Shown: positions 20,880-32,020 of the stretch, one piece after another
Numbering within the stretch: the stretch's first letter is position 1
Layout of the letters: every line of letters starts with the position of its first letter
Assembly (NCBI RefSeq): GCF_000143415.4
Contig: NW_003314382.1
Coordinates: 241,755-305,754 of the forward strand
DNA length: 64,000 nt
Source: Selaginella moellendorffii
Lineage: Eukaryota; Streptophyta; Lycopodiopsida; Selaginellales; Selaginellaceae
Direction: 5' to 3'
The notes under the pieces: model-generated
Database searches by the model: none
Told to the model about the DNA's origin: nothing
The model's input: the letters and a program-made list of their open reading frames with translations, nothing else
Program-made: the position numbers and the translations under genes

Positions 20880-22035
20880 TGCCAAGATGGAATCTCATCT
20901 CTTATAATTCCATCAGTATGGCTGATCAAAGAGACTTTTTCAGAAGCACCGAAGAGCGAGACATGATCACTTGGAACACAATGCTTGAAGTGTATGCCCA
21001 AAACAAGGAGGAGAATACAGCAAGAACACTGTTTTCGAAGATGGACCTCGTCTCTTTTACGGTTTTTATCGTGTTGAGGAAACAAAACGATTATTTGACC
21101 AAGTTCCAGCCACTAGTGGTAACATGGAATGTGATGGGCACAGCATATGCTCAAAGCGGTCACTTTGGAGATTCTCTACATTTTCACTCATGAAAATTCT
21201 CGTCACCTTTAGTGCGATGATAAGCATCTGACGTGTTTAAAGCCAAGGAAGCCTTCGAGTCGATTCCACTGGACGTGGAGCCCTTGCCCAGAATGCATGG
21301 ATAAGATTGCATTCCAGGAGCTCAGTGTCTTCTCCCCGTCTTCTCTCAAACAGTGACTCCGATCCATCCAAATAGTGAGAGCTGCAAACGAGCACGGTTG
21401 AGCAGCTTATTGAGTCCCAAGCGGGCATTCGATCGAACACACCCTTGGCGCTTTTTTCGTAACAGGTCTACCATTAGACAGTTCCACGCTACCAAGTTCC
21501 TCTCTGGAATATGCTTCCTTGAGATTGTCCACGAAAGCTTGGATCAATGCTGTCCATGACGAGTAGATCGATCCAAAGTGATAGAGGTGTTCCAGCGTAT
21601 GAAGGCCAGAGACATGATCTCGTGGACGTGTTTGACCATAGCTCATTCCCACGCCAGAGATGGTGTCAAATCAAGTTTTCCAAGAAATGGCAATGGAAGG
21701 AGTGAGGCCAAACCGGATAAGTTTCATGAGCTTGTCGCTTGCAGCCATATGGGATGGATAGATCAAGCTCTTGAGTGTTTGTGGAGCATGCAACAATTGA
21801 CTATGGGATAGATCCACGCCAGGGAGCACTATAGCTGTGTTGTGAATATGTTGGAGAGAACTGGCCAGCTGACAGAGGCTCGACAGGTTATAAGCTTTTT
21901 GCCAGGATGTCCGGTTGCTTGGGGAGCTCATCTTGGAGCTTGCAAGTTTCAGTGTGATGGTGGTGTTGGAGAGGATGTTTATTCCTCACGTCCTATTGCG
22001 AAGCTTACACAAATGTGCTTTTGCGAGGTATATGC
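20880..22035 (+). pseudogene. PPR pseudogene A
   Basis: Frame-broken PPR repeats can be read in several plus-strand frames. One is ERDMITWNTMLEVYAQN (about 20960), then VTWNVMGTAYAQSGHFGDS (about 21120), MIEVFQRMKARDMISWTCL (about 21580) and VNMLERTGQLTEARQV (about 21840). Stops separate the blocks. The same blocks, with different damage, occur at about 24480-25250, so both derive from one ancestral PPR gene. Confidence 0.8.
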
Positions 22036-22109
22036 CGCCCAAATTATTTTTTGTTTAAAAAAATGGAACAAATTCTCGAATTAAAAAGCTAGATTATTCT
22101 CTTAAAAAT

Positions 22110-22369
22110 CTCGTTCCTTGTCGTCCAGAGTGTGGAAGATCTTCCTGGTGGAGCCCAGCGCGGGCATAGGCCATGAGGAGCGTGTTGTAAGCGACGCGAT
22201 CGAGTGTGACGCTGGCGAAGATCGTCTCCGTCGCGGATCCTGCGCAGCTTCCCGGCGCCCTGGATCATCACGATGCGCGAGGCGTCGTCGGTGTGTGATC
22301 CATCATCTCCCGGCCAAGATGCCCAAACCGGGCATACGCCTGGATCATCTCGTTCCAGGCGACGCCATC
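22110..22369 (-). pseudogene. Antisense fragment of the PPR gene at 14765
   Basis: On the minus strand this matches the PPR gene interval of about 15571-15861. It includes GATGGCGTCGCCTGGAACGA and the shared TATGCCCGGTTTGGGCATCTTGG segment, with several internal deletions. Similarity ends sharply on both sides. It is a short, inverted and fairly young duplicate about 6 kb from its source. It has no start codon and is not a gene. Confidence 0.85.
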
Positions 22370-22833
22370 TTTTCTCCTTTTATTTTGGTTATTTATATTC
22401 GAGGCAAGCTTTTTTGTTGGTCTGTTTCATCTATCCCACTGTGAGGCATGAGACTGATGGATCAGTGTTCGCGAGTTGATTTCTTGTGTTTGTAGGGTGG
22501 AATGAAGGCTTTATCCGTATGCAATTAAGGTAAGCTCAAAAAGTCCAAAGAAAGAAAAGATCTGGAGTTCTACATCACGTAGACCACTATTTCGCTTATT
22601 TCAATACCGAAAATAATCAGCACTTCTGTTTAAGAAAATGTATAAAGGTTGCTTTCTAGGAATAAACGTGCTGTGCAGCACCAGATTTGTGCTCAGCCCA
22701 CCCATCCGAAAAAAAAACTCCTTTCAATGGAAACCGATCACAGATAAATGCTGCTCTTCTCTCGAGTTCGTTGCTAGATCGCTCCCCAGTCTCGAGTGTC
22801 TCTCCTTCGTCCTCCGGCGCGGGAGCAGCACAA

Positions 22834-23269
22834 ATGGAGACGATCAAGCCCCGGGCGACTCTTGTCCTGTGCTCTGGAGTTTTCCTGCTCTTGATCTCTC
22901 TGTTCCTGATCCAGGTTGCTGCCGACGATGATGCGACTCTCGACTGCGATAGCCAAGTGAATGGTCTCGCCGGGAATTGCATGACTGCCGTGCTCTTTGG
23001 AACCAAACCGTCATCCAAGTGCTGCAAGTTCGTGAGGAGCGCCCAGCTCGACTGCCTCTGTTCCAAGATCACCAAAGATGTCACCAAAATGATCACTGAG
23101 CATCTGCTCAGCACCGCTCTTAAAATCGCAAAGCAGTGCAACTGGGAGCTACCTCACAACTATCAGTGCGGAAGTTAGTACTCGCTCACTTTCATTTTGC
23201 CTTTCTGCTGCTGGTGACAAAAGAACTGACCTTTTGTTCAATGTCGTTGCAGGCTACACTTTTCCCTGA
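22834..23269 (+). CDS. Secreted eight-cysteine lipid-transfer-like protein
   Basis: Two exons (22834-23173, 23253-23269), 118 aa. The start was chosen at METIKPRATL because it opens directly onto a signal peptide (LVLCSGVFLLLISLFLIQVA) with a likely cleavage after AADD. The mature part shows the eight-cysteine pattern C..C..CC..CxC..C..C (CDSQVNGLAGNC, SKCCKF, CLC, QCNW, YQCGS). This is diagnostic of the nsLTP/2S albumin/hybrid proline-rich superfamily. The last five residues (SYTFP) come from the second exon. It is probably apoplastic, binding a lipid or acting at the cell wall. It sits between two PPR pseudogenes but is itself intact. Confidence 0.85.
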
Positions 23270-23823
23270 CAAAAAAGAAGTTGATGATTCAGGCATGCTT
23301 GTAGCAAATCCTTGAAAAAGCTTACAGTAAGAACTCTCTGGTTAATTATCCGCATTGTTGTGCTTTGAGTGTAGAGGTTCCAACGAACAGCATTGCATAA
23401 TCCTTTCAATCCACTTTACAAGTAACAAAGGAATCGGGCGAGCTTATACATGTATACCCCGGCAACAAAGGATGTTTGGGCATCTGCTTTAGTTCCTGGT
23501 TCAGATAGAGAAACGACACACTTTCTTGCTTGCCTCTTGTAAGCTTCTCAATTGCATGGACTTTTTTCCAGTGAGCTTCATCCCAACGTTGTAGCTTCTG
23601 CCTCTCAACGTTAGTAGTAGTGTTAGATAGCTCCTATATGTTTTGCCCTGCCAGCTTCTCTATATCTATAAGTTCTCATAGCATTCCATGATGTGATTTT
23701 CTTTGAAGAGAAATTATGGATGGAAGCTGATTAGATCTCGCAAGACAGTTCCAGCACTGCGTGATGTCCATTCAAGGTGACGGCTCTGGTCGATCTAAAC
23801 AATGTGTTTGTGTAGAACAAGGC

Positions 23824-25290
23824 AGAGCTGGCACGGGAGACTTTAGATGGAATCCAGAACAAAGACTCTTTTTCGTGGGCGATTCTTTTCTCGGTCTATG
23901 CCCGGAACGGGAATGTGTACGCCGCCAAGCTTGCATTTGATCAAATCAATGGTACTGCTGGATGATATCAACCAGCGAGAGGACGACATGGGCTTCACCA
24001 GCGGTTCCGTTGCGGAACGAACGTGTGGTTCCTCGTACTCACAGGATTCGGGTATGGAATATTGTGGCTAGTATTGGAAGGAACAGTTGAAGACCTTGGA
24101 AGGAGCTACTAGTGCTCTTTGATCTGCCACCACCGTTGAGAAGAGATATTCCCGCGAAAGCCTTGGATGTGGATTGTGGGAGGCGAGTCAGTGCTGCTCA
24201 AGAGGATGAAATTACCAGTCGCCACTGTAGACCCATACTAGATGATCAAACCCACAGTGACATGTGCAAACAGGCAGGACACAAGAAAAGAAGACACCGT
24301 CATTGGAATTTGTTGTGCGTTTTGTCGTAATCTAAATTCGTCAGTTTTCTAATAAAGGACCAAAATATTTTTTCGAAATAGACAAAAGAATATTATAATT
24401 GTGTTTTAATGGTGTGGAATACTTTGAAGATCTTGTAATTTTTCATCCTTGAATCTTTGAGTTCAGAAAAATCGAAGATCATACATGATCACTTGGAACA
24501 CAATGCTTGAAGTCTATGGGAGGAAAACTGTTTTCGAAGATGCCATTCTGGGACCTCGTCGCTTTTACGGTTTTAATCACAGTTTTTGCATCAAATGGCC
24601 GTGTTGAGGACGCAAAACGATTATTTGACCAAGTTCCAGCCACTAGTGTGGATGGTCTCCGCATATGCTCAAAGGGGTCACTTTGGAGATTCTCTACAAT
24701 TTCTCTCATGAAAAATCTCGTGACCTTTAGTGTGCTGATATGCATCTATGTGTAGTGTGGAGACGTGTTTAAAGCCAAGGAAGCCTTCGAGTAGACGGTG
24801 ATAGAGGTGTTCCAGCGTATGAAGGTCAGAGACATGACCTCATGGACGTGTTTGATCACACGCCGGAGATGGTATCAAATCGCTCAAAGTTTTCCAAGAA
24901 ATGGCCGTGGAAGGAGTGAGGCCAAACCGGATAAATTTCATGAGCTTATTGGTCGCTTGCAGCCATTGGGATGAATAGATCAAGCTCTTGAGTGTTTGTG
25001 GAGCATGCAATTTGACTATGGGATAGGTCCAGCCAGGGAGCACTATAGCTGTGTCGTGGATATGTTGGCGAGAACTGGCCAGCTGACATATAAGCTTTTT
25101 GCCAGGATGTCCGGTTGCTTGAAGAGCTCAGCTTGGAGCTTGCAAGCTTCAGTGTGATGTTGGTGTTGGAGAGGATGCTGCGAAACATGTTTTTGAGCTG
25201 GATCCCTCCAACACTGCTCCTCACGTCCTGTTGCAAAGCTTACACAAATGTGTTTTTGCGAGGTAGATATATACTGCTTAGAAGACTGAA
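23824..25290 (+). pseudogene. PPR pseudogene B
   Basis: It opens with a PPR repeat (QNKDSFSWAILFSVYARNGN, about 23860). It is then interrupted by the segment shared with pseudogene A (about 23948-24095). It resumes with DLVAFTVLITVFASNGRVED (about 24550), VIEVFQRMKVRDMTSWTCL (about 24800) and REHYSCVVDMLARTGQL (about 25040). Frames shift repeatedly and stops are present. The blocks are the same as in pseudogene A, in the same order. Confidence 0.8.
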
Positions 25291-25471
25291 GGTGTAAACC
25301 ACCGAAACTAGAAGGAAATTATTTTTTTCTTTAATGGAACAAATTTCTACAAGATATCTAACACAAAATAAAAAAGAAAGGGTCATGAGCACGTGTGCAT
25401 GAGCAATTCCCTGATTTCGGATGTTCATAATATATGCTTTAAAGTCAACAATGGTCAACAAGGGCATAGTA

Positions 25472-27958
25472 ATGGCGACTACCGTTCCATTCGCCGCGCT
25501 GCCACGAAGAGCGCCAATGCGTCGCCGCGTTTGCGGTAGAGTTTCTTGTTGCTCTACCTCTTCTGTGGCTGCTACCAAGTCCAGAACCCAGGTATGTGTG
25601 TTGGATTTCTTCAATGCTCAACCATGGAGCTCGCAATTCTCCCAGAGAATCATGGATAGCATAGCAGTGAGCGATGGCGAGGCTGGAGGCGCGGGTGGTG
25701 CTTCCACATATCAAGCGCTCAAGCGTTTGGACGATTTGTGGTTTCGCCTGCGGTCTAGAGCATCAGGTGCTCTCTCTCTCTCTCTTCTCGTGGAAAGACC
25801 AACCCGATTATTTGAATGTTTCAGGAACTATTCCAGAGATTGTCACTCGTCACGACGCTCAATGCCCGACGGATTCGAGAGAAGTTTCCATGGCATTCGA
25901 CGTGGTGGTATGTGGTGGAACGCTTGGGATTTTCTTCGCGGCAGCACTTGCATTGAAAGGATTCAAGGTTGCTGTCGTGGAGAAGAACGTTTTGCGAGGG
26001 GTGCGTAGTTTCTTCTCTTCCTCGTTGATAACTTCCAGTTTGATCTCGCTATTGCTGCAGCGTGCGCAAGAGTGGAACATTTCTAGAAAAGAGATCCAAG
26101 AGCTTGTTGATATTGGATTGATTACTCCCGAGGAGCTGGCAAGCGTTATATCCGCTGAGTTCAATCCGGTATTCTTACTCGTTTCTTTCCGTCTTTGAGT
26201 TCTCATTTTTATCAGAATCGTTGTGGCTTCGATGGAGGCTCGGAGCTTTGGGTGAAGAACATCCTCAACCTTGGAATCTCGCAAGTAGTGAATTCCTTCG
26301 ATCGACTTTTGTCATTAATTCAAGTTTTTTCTTTTGTTTTTGTTCTTCCAGGCCAGCTCGTTTGATCGAAACGCTAAAGAAAAGATTTTTGGAAGCCGGA
26401 GGAGTGATTATCGAGGGAACAGGAGCTTCGAAAATTGCTGTTTACAACGATTGTGCTGTAAGTTTCCATCCTTTTCAATTTTCTCTTCATCGTGATTTTT
26501 ATTCGTTTCACAGATCATATCACTCGATGATGCGCGAGTTCTTTTGTCAAGGCTTGTCCTCGATGCCATGGGAAACTTCTCTCCGATTGTTCGCCAGGTA
26601 ACGTTAACATTGAAAGTTCATCACGTCAAAAGTTTGAAGATATTTTTCTGGTGATCTAGATACGAAGCGGTTCTCCACCGGATGGAGTTTGCCTTGTGGT
26701 AGGGAGCTGTGCTCGTGGATTCCATGCCAACACTACCAGCGATATCATCTACACAAATTCTCCATTTACAACCATCAAGAACTCGAAAACTCAATACTTT
26801 TGGGAGGTTGCTTTGTTCTTCGTTCTTTCCTTTTTCTCTCGGCTAAATTACTTTCTTAGCAGGCATTTCCAGCAGGCTCGGGACCAAGAGATCGCACCAC
26901 GTACATGTTTTCATACATGGACGCTACTCCCAGCCGTCCATCTCTCGAAGACATGCTTGAAGATTACTGGGACCGAATGCCCGAATACCAAGTCAGTAAC
27001 ATTCCTTTCTTTTTAACTTTCGCTACATTGCATTATACCAGGCGGTGAAACTTGAGGATCTCGAGGTCCTGCGTGTTCTCTTTGGAATTTTTCCAACTTA
27101 CAGAAGCAGGTAAATCTAGACACATTTTTCTCTTCATTCATGTTTCGTTGCTAACCATTTCTTTTTTCTCGCAGTCCTTTGCCCGCAGCTTTCGACAGAG
27201 TTTTGCAAGTTGGCGACGCGAGCGGGATCCAATCTCCGGTTTCGTTTGGTGGTTTTGCGAGCATAGCAAGGCACTTGCAAAGGCTTTCAAATGGTAAGGG
27301 AAGATCCCGGTGGTGGATTATATGACTTGATTTACAGGGATTACGGAGGCTTTGGAGGCTGACAAACTTGACAAGAACAGCCTCTCGCTCTTGAATCCTT
27401 ACACGGTAAGAGATATCCAAATTCATACAGATTGAATCAATCTCGTTCTTGGCTTCCAGCCCAATCTCAGTGGAGCATGGCTGCTGCAAAAGGCCATGTC
27501 TGTGCGGCCTGATGCTGGTGTTTCGTCTTCGTTCATAAACGAGCTCCTTTCAGTAACGTTCGAAAGCATGGAGGTGGAGTGAGAGATCCTTGTCTCAATG
27601 ATTCTAACTTTGTGGCATGTAGAAACTCGGTGATCCCGTTCTTCGGCCTTTCCTCCAGGTATTTTGCTATACAATTTTCGTAGTTTTTTACTTTGATCTC
27701 TTTTTTCTCTCTTTTTTTTAGGATGTGATACAGTTTTTTCCACTTGCTATGACATTGGGATCGATTATGCTAACCAGGCCAAGCCTTTTGCCTCAGATTT
27801 TTAAACAGGTAGGCTTAGATTTGTTAACTTGATTTTTGCATGTGTTAAAAGCGTGATCGCAGGTGGGTTTGGCATCCATTGCTGACTGGATGATCCATTT
27901 TGCGAGCCTTGGACTCTACACAATGCTATCCAGCGTGATTGCTTCTCCAGCATTGTAA
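25472..27958 (+). CDS. FAD-dependent oxidoreductase, plant 'lycopene cyclase-like' family, probably plastid; one apparent frameshift
   Basis: Sixteen exons: 25472-25591, 25646-25766, 25825-26000, 26061-26168, 26216-26280, 26352-26457, 26514-26597, 26660-26806, 26863-26991, 27042-27109, 27175-27293, 27338-27406, 27460-27573, 27623-27658, 27722-27808 and 27863-27958. The N-terminus (MATTVPFAALPRRAPMRRR) is Ser/Arg-rich, like a plastid transit peptide. A Rossmann entry (FDVVVCGGTLGIFFAAALAL) marks FAD binding; later blocks (LVVGSCARGF, GDASGIQSPVSFGGF) are typical of this oxidoreductase family. Its reaction is not established. The intron at 26281-26351 is GC-AG. In exon 12 the reading frame hits a stop. 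Removing one T at 27360-27361 restores frame with the next exon, so this copy carries a 1-nt insertion or a sequencing error. Confidence 0.8.
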
Positions 27959-29700
27959 GCATATGCGTTTGAGCTTTCAGCCTCTGACACCTTGGTTTGT
28001 CAAAGCAGAGTTTTAGCTACGATGCTACCTAAAAACCAGAGCTACTTTTTATTACGGATTGTAGAATCATGGAAGTATGGTGCGGGTTTAGATCATAAGA
28101 ATTAAACTCTTACCACACTACAAAAATTAAGAATGTTAACTATGAAGTTTTAAAGAATAACATATTGAAATAAAAACTTTTAGTCATCCTTTACATTCTT
28201 TTAATTTGTGATAATATTAATGTTTAAAATAACGTACATGTATACATATTAATATGGCATAGTTACAAAAAAATTATAAAAATTTAAAAGAAAAGAAAAT
28301 ATATCACCTGCATCTAAGGTGATCATCTTTAAACAATTTTCAATTTTTGCATCTTTGAAGTGATAGACAAAAACTCTTCAAAATAAAATGTGGTTGAAGC
28401 TATATCAAAATCTTTATATATATAAAAAAATATAGATTATTATATAGTATTATCAAATTATAATTTTAAGTGGCTTAACTATATATTATAACATTATATT
28501 GAAGATGATGTATGTAAGCAATACTAATATTTTAAAATTTTAATTCTGTAAGTTTTTAATTAATTATTAGTGCTTTTACTAATATTAATTTTAAAAAATT
28601 TAGGAATGTCACAGGCTTGCAAAAAAATAACTATTTAATACAAAATACTTAATATATTACTAATTATTTTAAAATTTATATTTTAATGTTTTTTTAAAAT
28701 TTTAGGATAAATTTTGTTTCAGATAATGTTTTCTCACTCATTTATTAAGAAGTTATTAATTGGAGCATAACAATATTATGATTGATTAAAAATCAGTTAT
28801 GACTGATTTTTAATATTTTTTAATGATTTATATTTTATTGAAAAAATGAATTTTTTTGGACTAGTTATTAAGTAAGTTATTTATTATTATTTTATAATTT
28901 TTTATTTTCTACTTAAATTTATTATACCAAATAATCATAAAATATAGTTATAATGTCAAAAAATTATTTAACTTATTTTTAAAAAATTATCACCTGAATC
29001 ATGAAGCATATAGTTGAACTTATAAACTTATGACTTGATGTAACTTTTTCTTCACTATATGGATAATTTTTTCCTTCTGAATCACAAAAACCTTATTATA
29101 AAATTTTTTTGAATATGATATAGAAATTGGATAATGTTTCTACTATAATAATAACAAAAGAAAATAATTTTAAAATACAATTAACATTTACTTATGGCAA
29201 TGTGCTAAAGTGATTAGCAATTTTGTATGAAGAATATTTTATGCATAACTCCTAAATGAGTGTTTATTTAAATTGTAAATATTTAAAAGGAGTTCTCAAA
29301 AAAAATTTGTAAGATTTATAACTCAAAAAGTTCACTCATCAGAAGCTAACTACTATACAATCTTTCTCTGCACAAAATCTCTCCATCTCTAGCTTTTCAA
29401 ACCCACGTACAATTTTGTCCCCGCCCACTGAGTGGAGAGGAATCGGATGAGGCTGTGGTTTTAGCTGCTATGATCACTTCCCTCTCCACAAAACACTCCA
29501 CTAAAGACCACCGCCCAAAGAGAAGAAACTCCCTATCATCATAACCATAAAAAACTAAGTGCGGCCACCTTTGAGGGTGACTGATAATGAAATCCAGCTT
29601 AATGCCCTAAAATGACGCTTGACATCTAGCCAACTCCTTCAGTGGCAACGACGTAGGAAAGAAAACCAAAACAAAGATTAAAAAGTGGCGCTAAACATAT
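27959..29700. other. AT-rich intergenic sequence
   Basis: No gene is seen. The stretch is dominated by long A/T runs with frequent stops in all frames. Around 28740-28830 a short inverted pairing (GATTAAAAATCAGTTATGAC with GTTATGACTGATTTTTAAT) could form a small hairpin. No coding or retrotransposon similarity could be read. Confidence 0.6.
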
Positions 29701-29739
29701 CTTAAATCACAGTAAGAATGTTGTTGATAAGGCCCTCCC

Positions 29740-30240
29740 CTGTTGTGTGTATGTGTATGCATATGCCGACGTGCCAGCGCAGCATTGGAGGCCACATGGT
29801 CGGTCGGATGGGACCAGAGCTAGCGTCAGGAAGCGCTCACGTGGCAGCGGTGGGGCCCACCCGTGCTCGGCCGGCAATTTGGCAGGTCCCCGACCGTTAG
29901 GGCGCCCCAACGGGCCTGATTCGGGCGTACGGACCGCCCACATGGCCCACGCATTGTACGGATGCGCCCGCCATGCACACGTACGGCGCGCCCACTTGGG
30001 TCTCATCTCATGTACGAAACATGGCGAATTAAACACTTGGGAGTTTTCCAGGGGGGGACCAACATGCCAAAGTTCCATTAAATACATATCTTCTTCTAGC
30101 AAACTCTAGACCCTTCAAGCAAGAAGGAGAGATAGATACGATAGGGTTCACGAAAACAATACAGCGAAACTCTTGTATTGATCAAAATTGATTGATCCAA
30201 AGCAGGAATATTCTAATATTTTTCTCAATGTATGTAGTTT
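29740..30240. other. GC-rich island, possible solo LTR or old repeat
   Basis: Base composition switches abruptly from A/T-rich to G/C-rich at about 29740 and falls back after about 30020. The end contains ATTAAATACATA, AAACTCTAGACCC and CTCTTGTATTGATC, which resemble the R/U5 end of a plant LTR. No TG...CA ends or target duplication could be established. Minus-strand reading frames here are not protein-like. Confidence 0.25.
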
Positions 30241-30339
30241 GATCCCAATCCATGCCAAGTGTGCGGTCGTGGTCCCTTTGACGGCCATAGGTGACGGCGT
30301 CAGTGAGGGGACCACCCGTCTCTCCTGTCACTGGCCTGG

Positions 30340-30346
30340 TATAAAA
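30340..30346 (+). promoter_or_regulatory. Candidate TATA box for the aquaporin gene
   Basis: TATAAAA in an otherwise mixed-composition stretch about 410 bp upstream of the aquaporin start codon. This would imply a long leader containing the CT microsatellite at about 30570-30592. The position is plausible but unproven. Confidence 0.35.
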
Positions 30347-30754
30347 GATAAGCTTTTACCACGAGCACAAACCCGGGACGATTAAAATCACGAGAGGAGC
30401 TTTACCTAAAAGCAAAGCTCCCACTTCCACTGTGATTCTCGGAGTGTTTGATCGTCACATCTCCAAAGCTATAGTGTGATCCAATCTTAGCGCTCAACTC
30501 GAAAAGGGGCAAAAGAAGAAAAAGATAGGAAATTTTTTTCCTCTTTCTTTCTCTTAGGATCCTCTATCTCTCTCTCTCTCTCTCTCTCACTCTCTCGGCC
30601 TTGTGAGTGCGCCAGCCAAGCCAAGCTCCAACTTTTCTTTAGCTTTTTCTCTTATAAGACTCTGTGTGTGCCAGGAAGCAGAGGTCCTCTCTTCCATCTC
30701 TCGCATTTCCCCTCCTCCAATTCGAATTCGCCCAAGAACTGCGATCGATCGAGC

Positions 30755-31888
30755 ATGGCCAAGGACGCGAGCAAGGAATCGGAGGCGTTCGTGACGGCCA
30801 AGGATTACGAGGAGCCACCGCCGGCCAGGCTTGTGGATCCCAAAGAGTTTGGCTCATGGTCCTTCTACAGAGCCGGCATTGCCGAGTTCGTGGCCACGCT
30901 CTTGTTCCTCTACATCACAGTCCAGACAGTCATCGGCCACTCGAGAAACGCTGCAAACTGCGGTGGCGTCGGCCTCCTGGGGATCGCGTGGGCGTTTGGA
31001 GGCATGATCTTCGTGCTTGTCTACTGCACTGCAGGAATCTCAGGTGAATTCTCCACTCTTCTTCCGATCGAGCACAAGCTTTCTAGAAGATCTTCTAACT
31101 TGAAACTTCTCTAGGAGGACACATCAATCCGGCTGTGACCTTCGGCCTCTTCGTCGCTCGCAAGGTCTCGCTGCCGCGGGCGATCTTCTACATGATCATG
31201 CAGTGCCTGGGAGCGATCGTTGGCTGCGGCCTCGCAAAGGGCTTCCAGAAGAGCTTCTACGTCCAGCAGGGGGGAGGAGCAAACTCCGTGGCAAGAGCAC
31301 GGGGCTACAGCACAGGAACCGGGCTGGGAGCCGAGATCATTGGCACCTTCGTTCTCGTCTACACCGTCTTCTCGGCCACGGATCCCAAGCGCGTCGCCAG
31401 AGACTCGCACGTCCCGGTAAGAATCACGAGCTCCTCCCTCCTCTTTTCTCGGAAGAACACAAAAAAACAGAGATTTTGATGGTTTTTTTGCTGTCGCGCT
31501 CGTGTGGGAAATGTTTTTCCAGGTGCTGGCTCCTCTTCCCATCGGATTCGCGGTGTTCATGGTTCACTTGGCCACCATTCCAATCACTGGAACGGGCATC
31601 AACCCGGCGAGGAGCTTTGGAGCCGCGGTGATCTTCAACAAGGGTGTTTCATGGGACGATCAAGTAAGAACAAGAGAGAGAGAGAGAGAGAGGAAGAGAG
31701 CTCTGTTCGTTCGTGGTCTAATCCTCTGTTTTTCTCTGTTTTTCCAGTGGATTTTCTGGGTCGGCCCCTTCATTGGAGCTGCCGCGGCAGCGATCTATCA
31801 CCAATACGTGCTTAGAGCGGGCTCGGCGCTCAAGGCCTTGGGATCATTCCGCAGCAATCCTCCACACCAGCACCATGGGCACCCGTGA
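30755..31888 (+). CDS. Plasma-membrane aquaporin (PIP2-like)
   Basis: Four exons (30755-31043, 31115-31416, 31523-31663, 31748-31888), 290 aa. Six membrane helices and both pore motifs are present: [11 protein letters not shown] at the start of exon 2 and [11 protein letters not shown] in exon 3. PIP hallmarks are visible ([43 protein letters not shown]). The short acidic N-terminus ([13 protein letters not shown]) and long C-terminus fit the PIP2 group. It forms tetramers and passes water, possibly CO2 or hydrogen peroxide, across the plasma membrane. The C-terminus is unusual in ending PPHQHHGHP, a His-rich tail. An intron of this gene carries a GA microsatellite (about 31674-31692), and a CT tract follows it at 31987-32017. 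Confidence 0.95.
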
Positions 31889-31983
31889 TCGAGAAAGAAG
31901 GAAACATTCGTCTACTCGCAGCCATCCTCCCTAGTTTTCGTCCTAGTTTTCGTGTTTTCAAGCTTTTCTTCTTCCTCCCAAGT

Positions 31984-32020
<37 letters not shown>

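Noticed and set aside
29707-30109. Frames on both strands in the GC-rich island
   Set aside because: Overlapping open frames on opposite strands reflect GC content. No motif or splice context.
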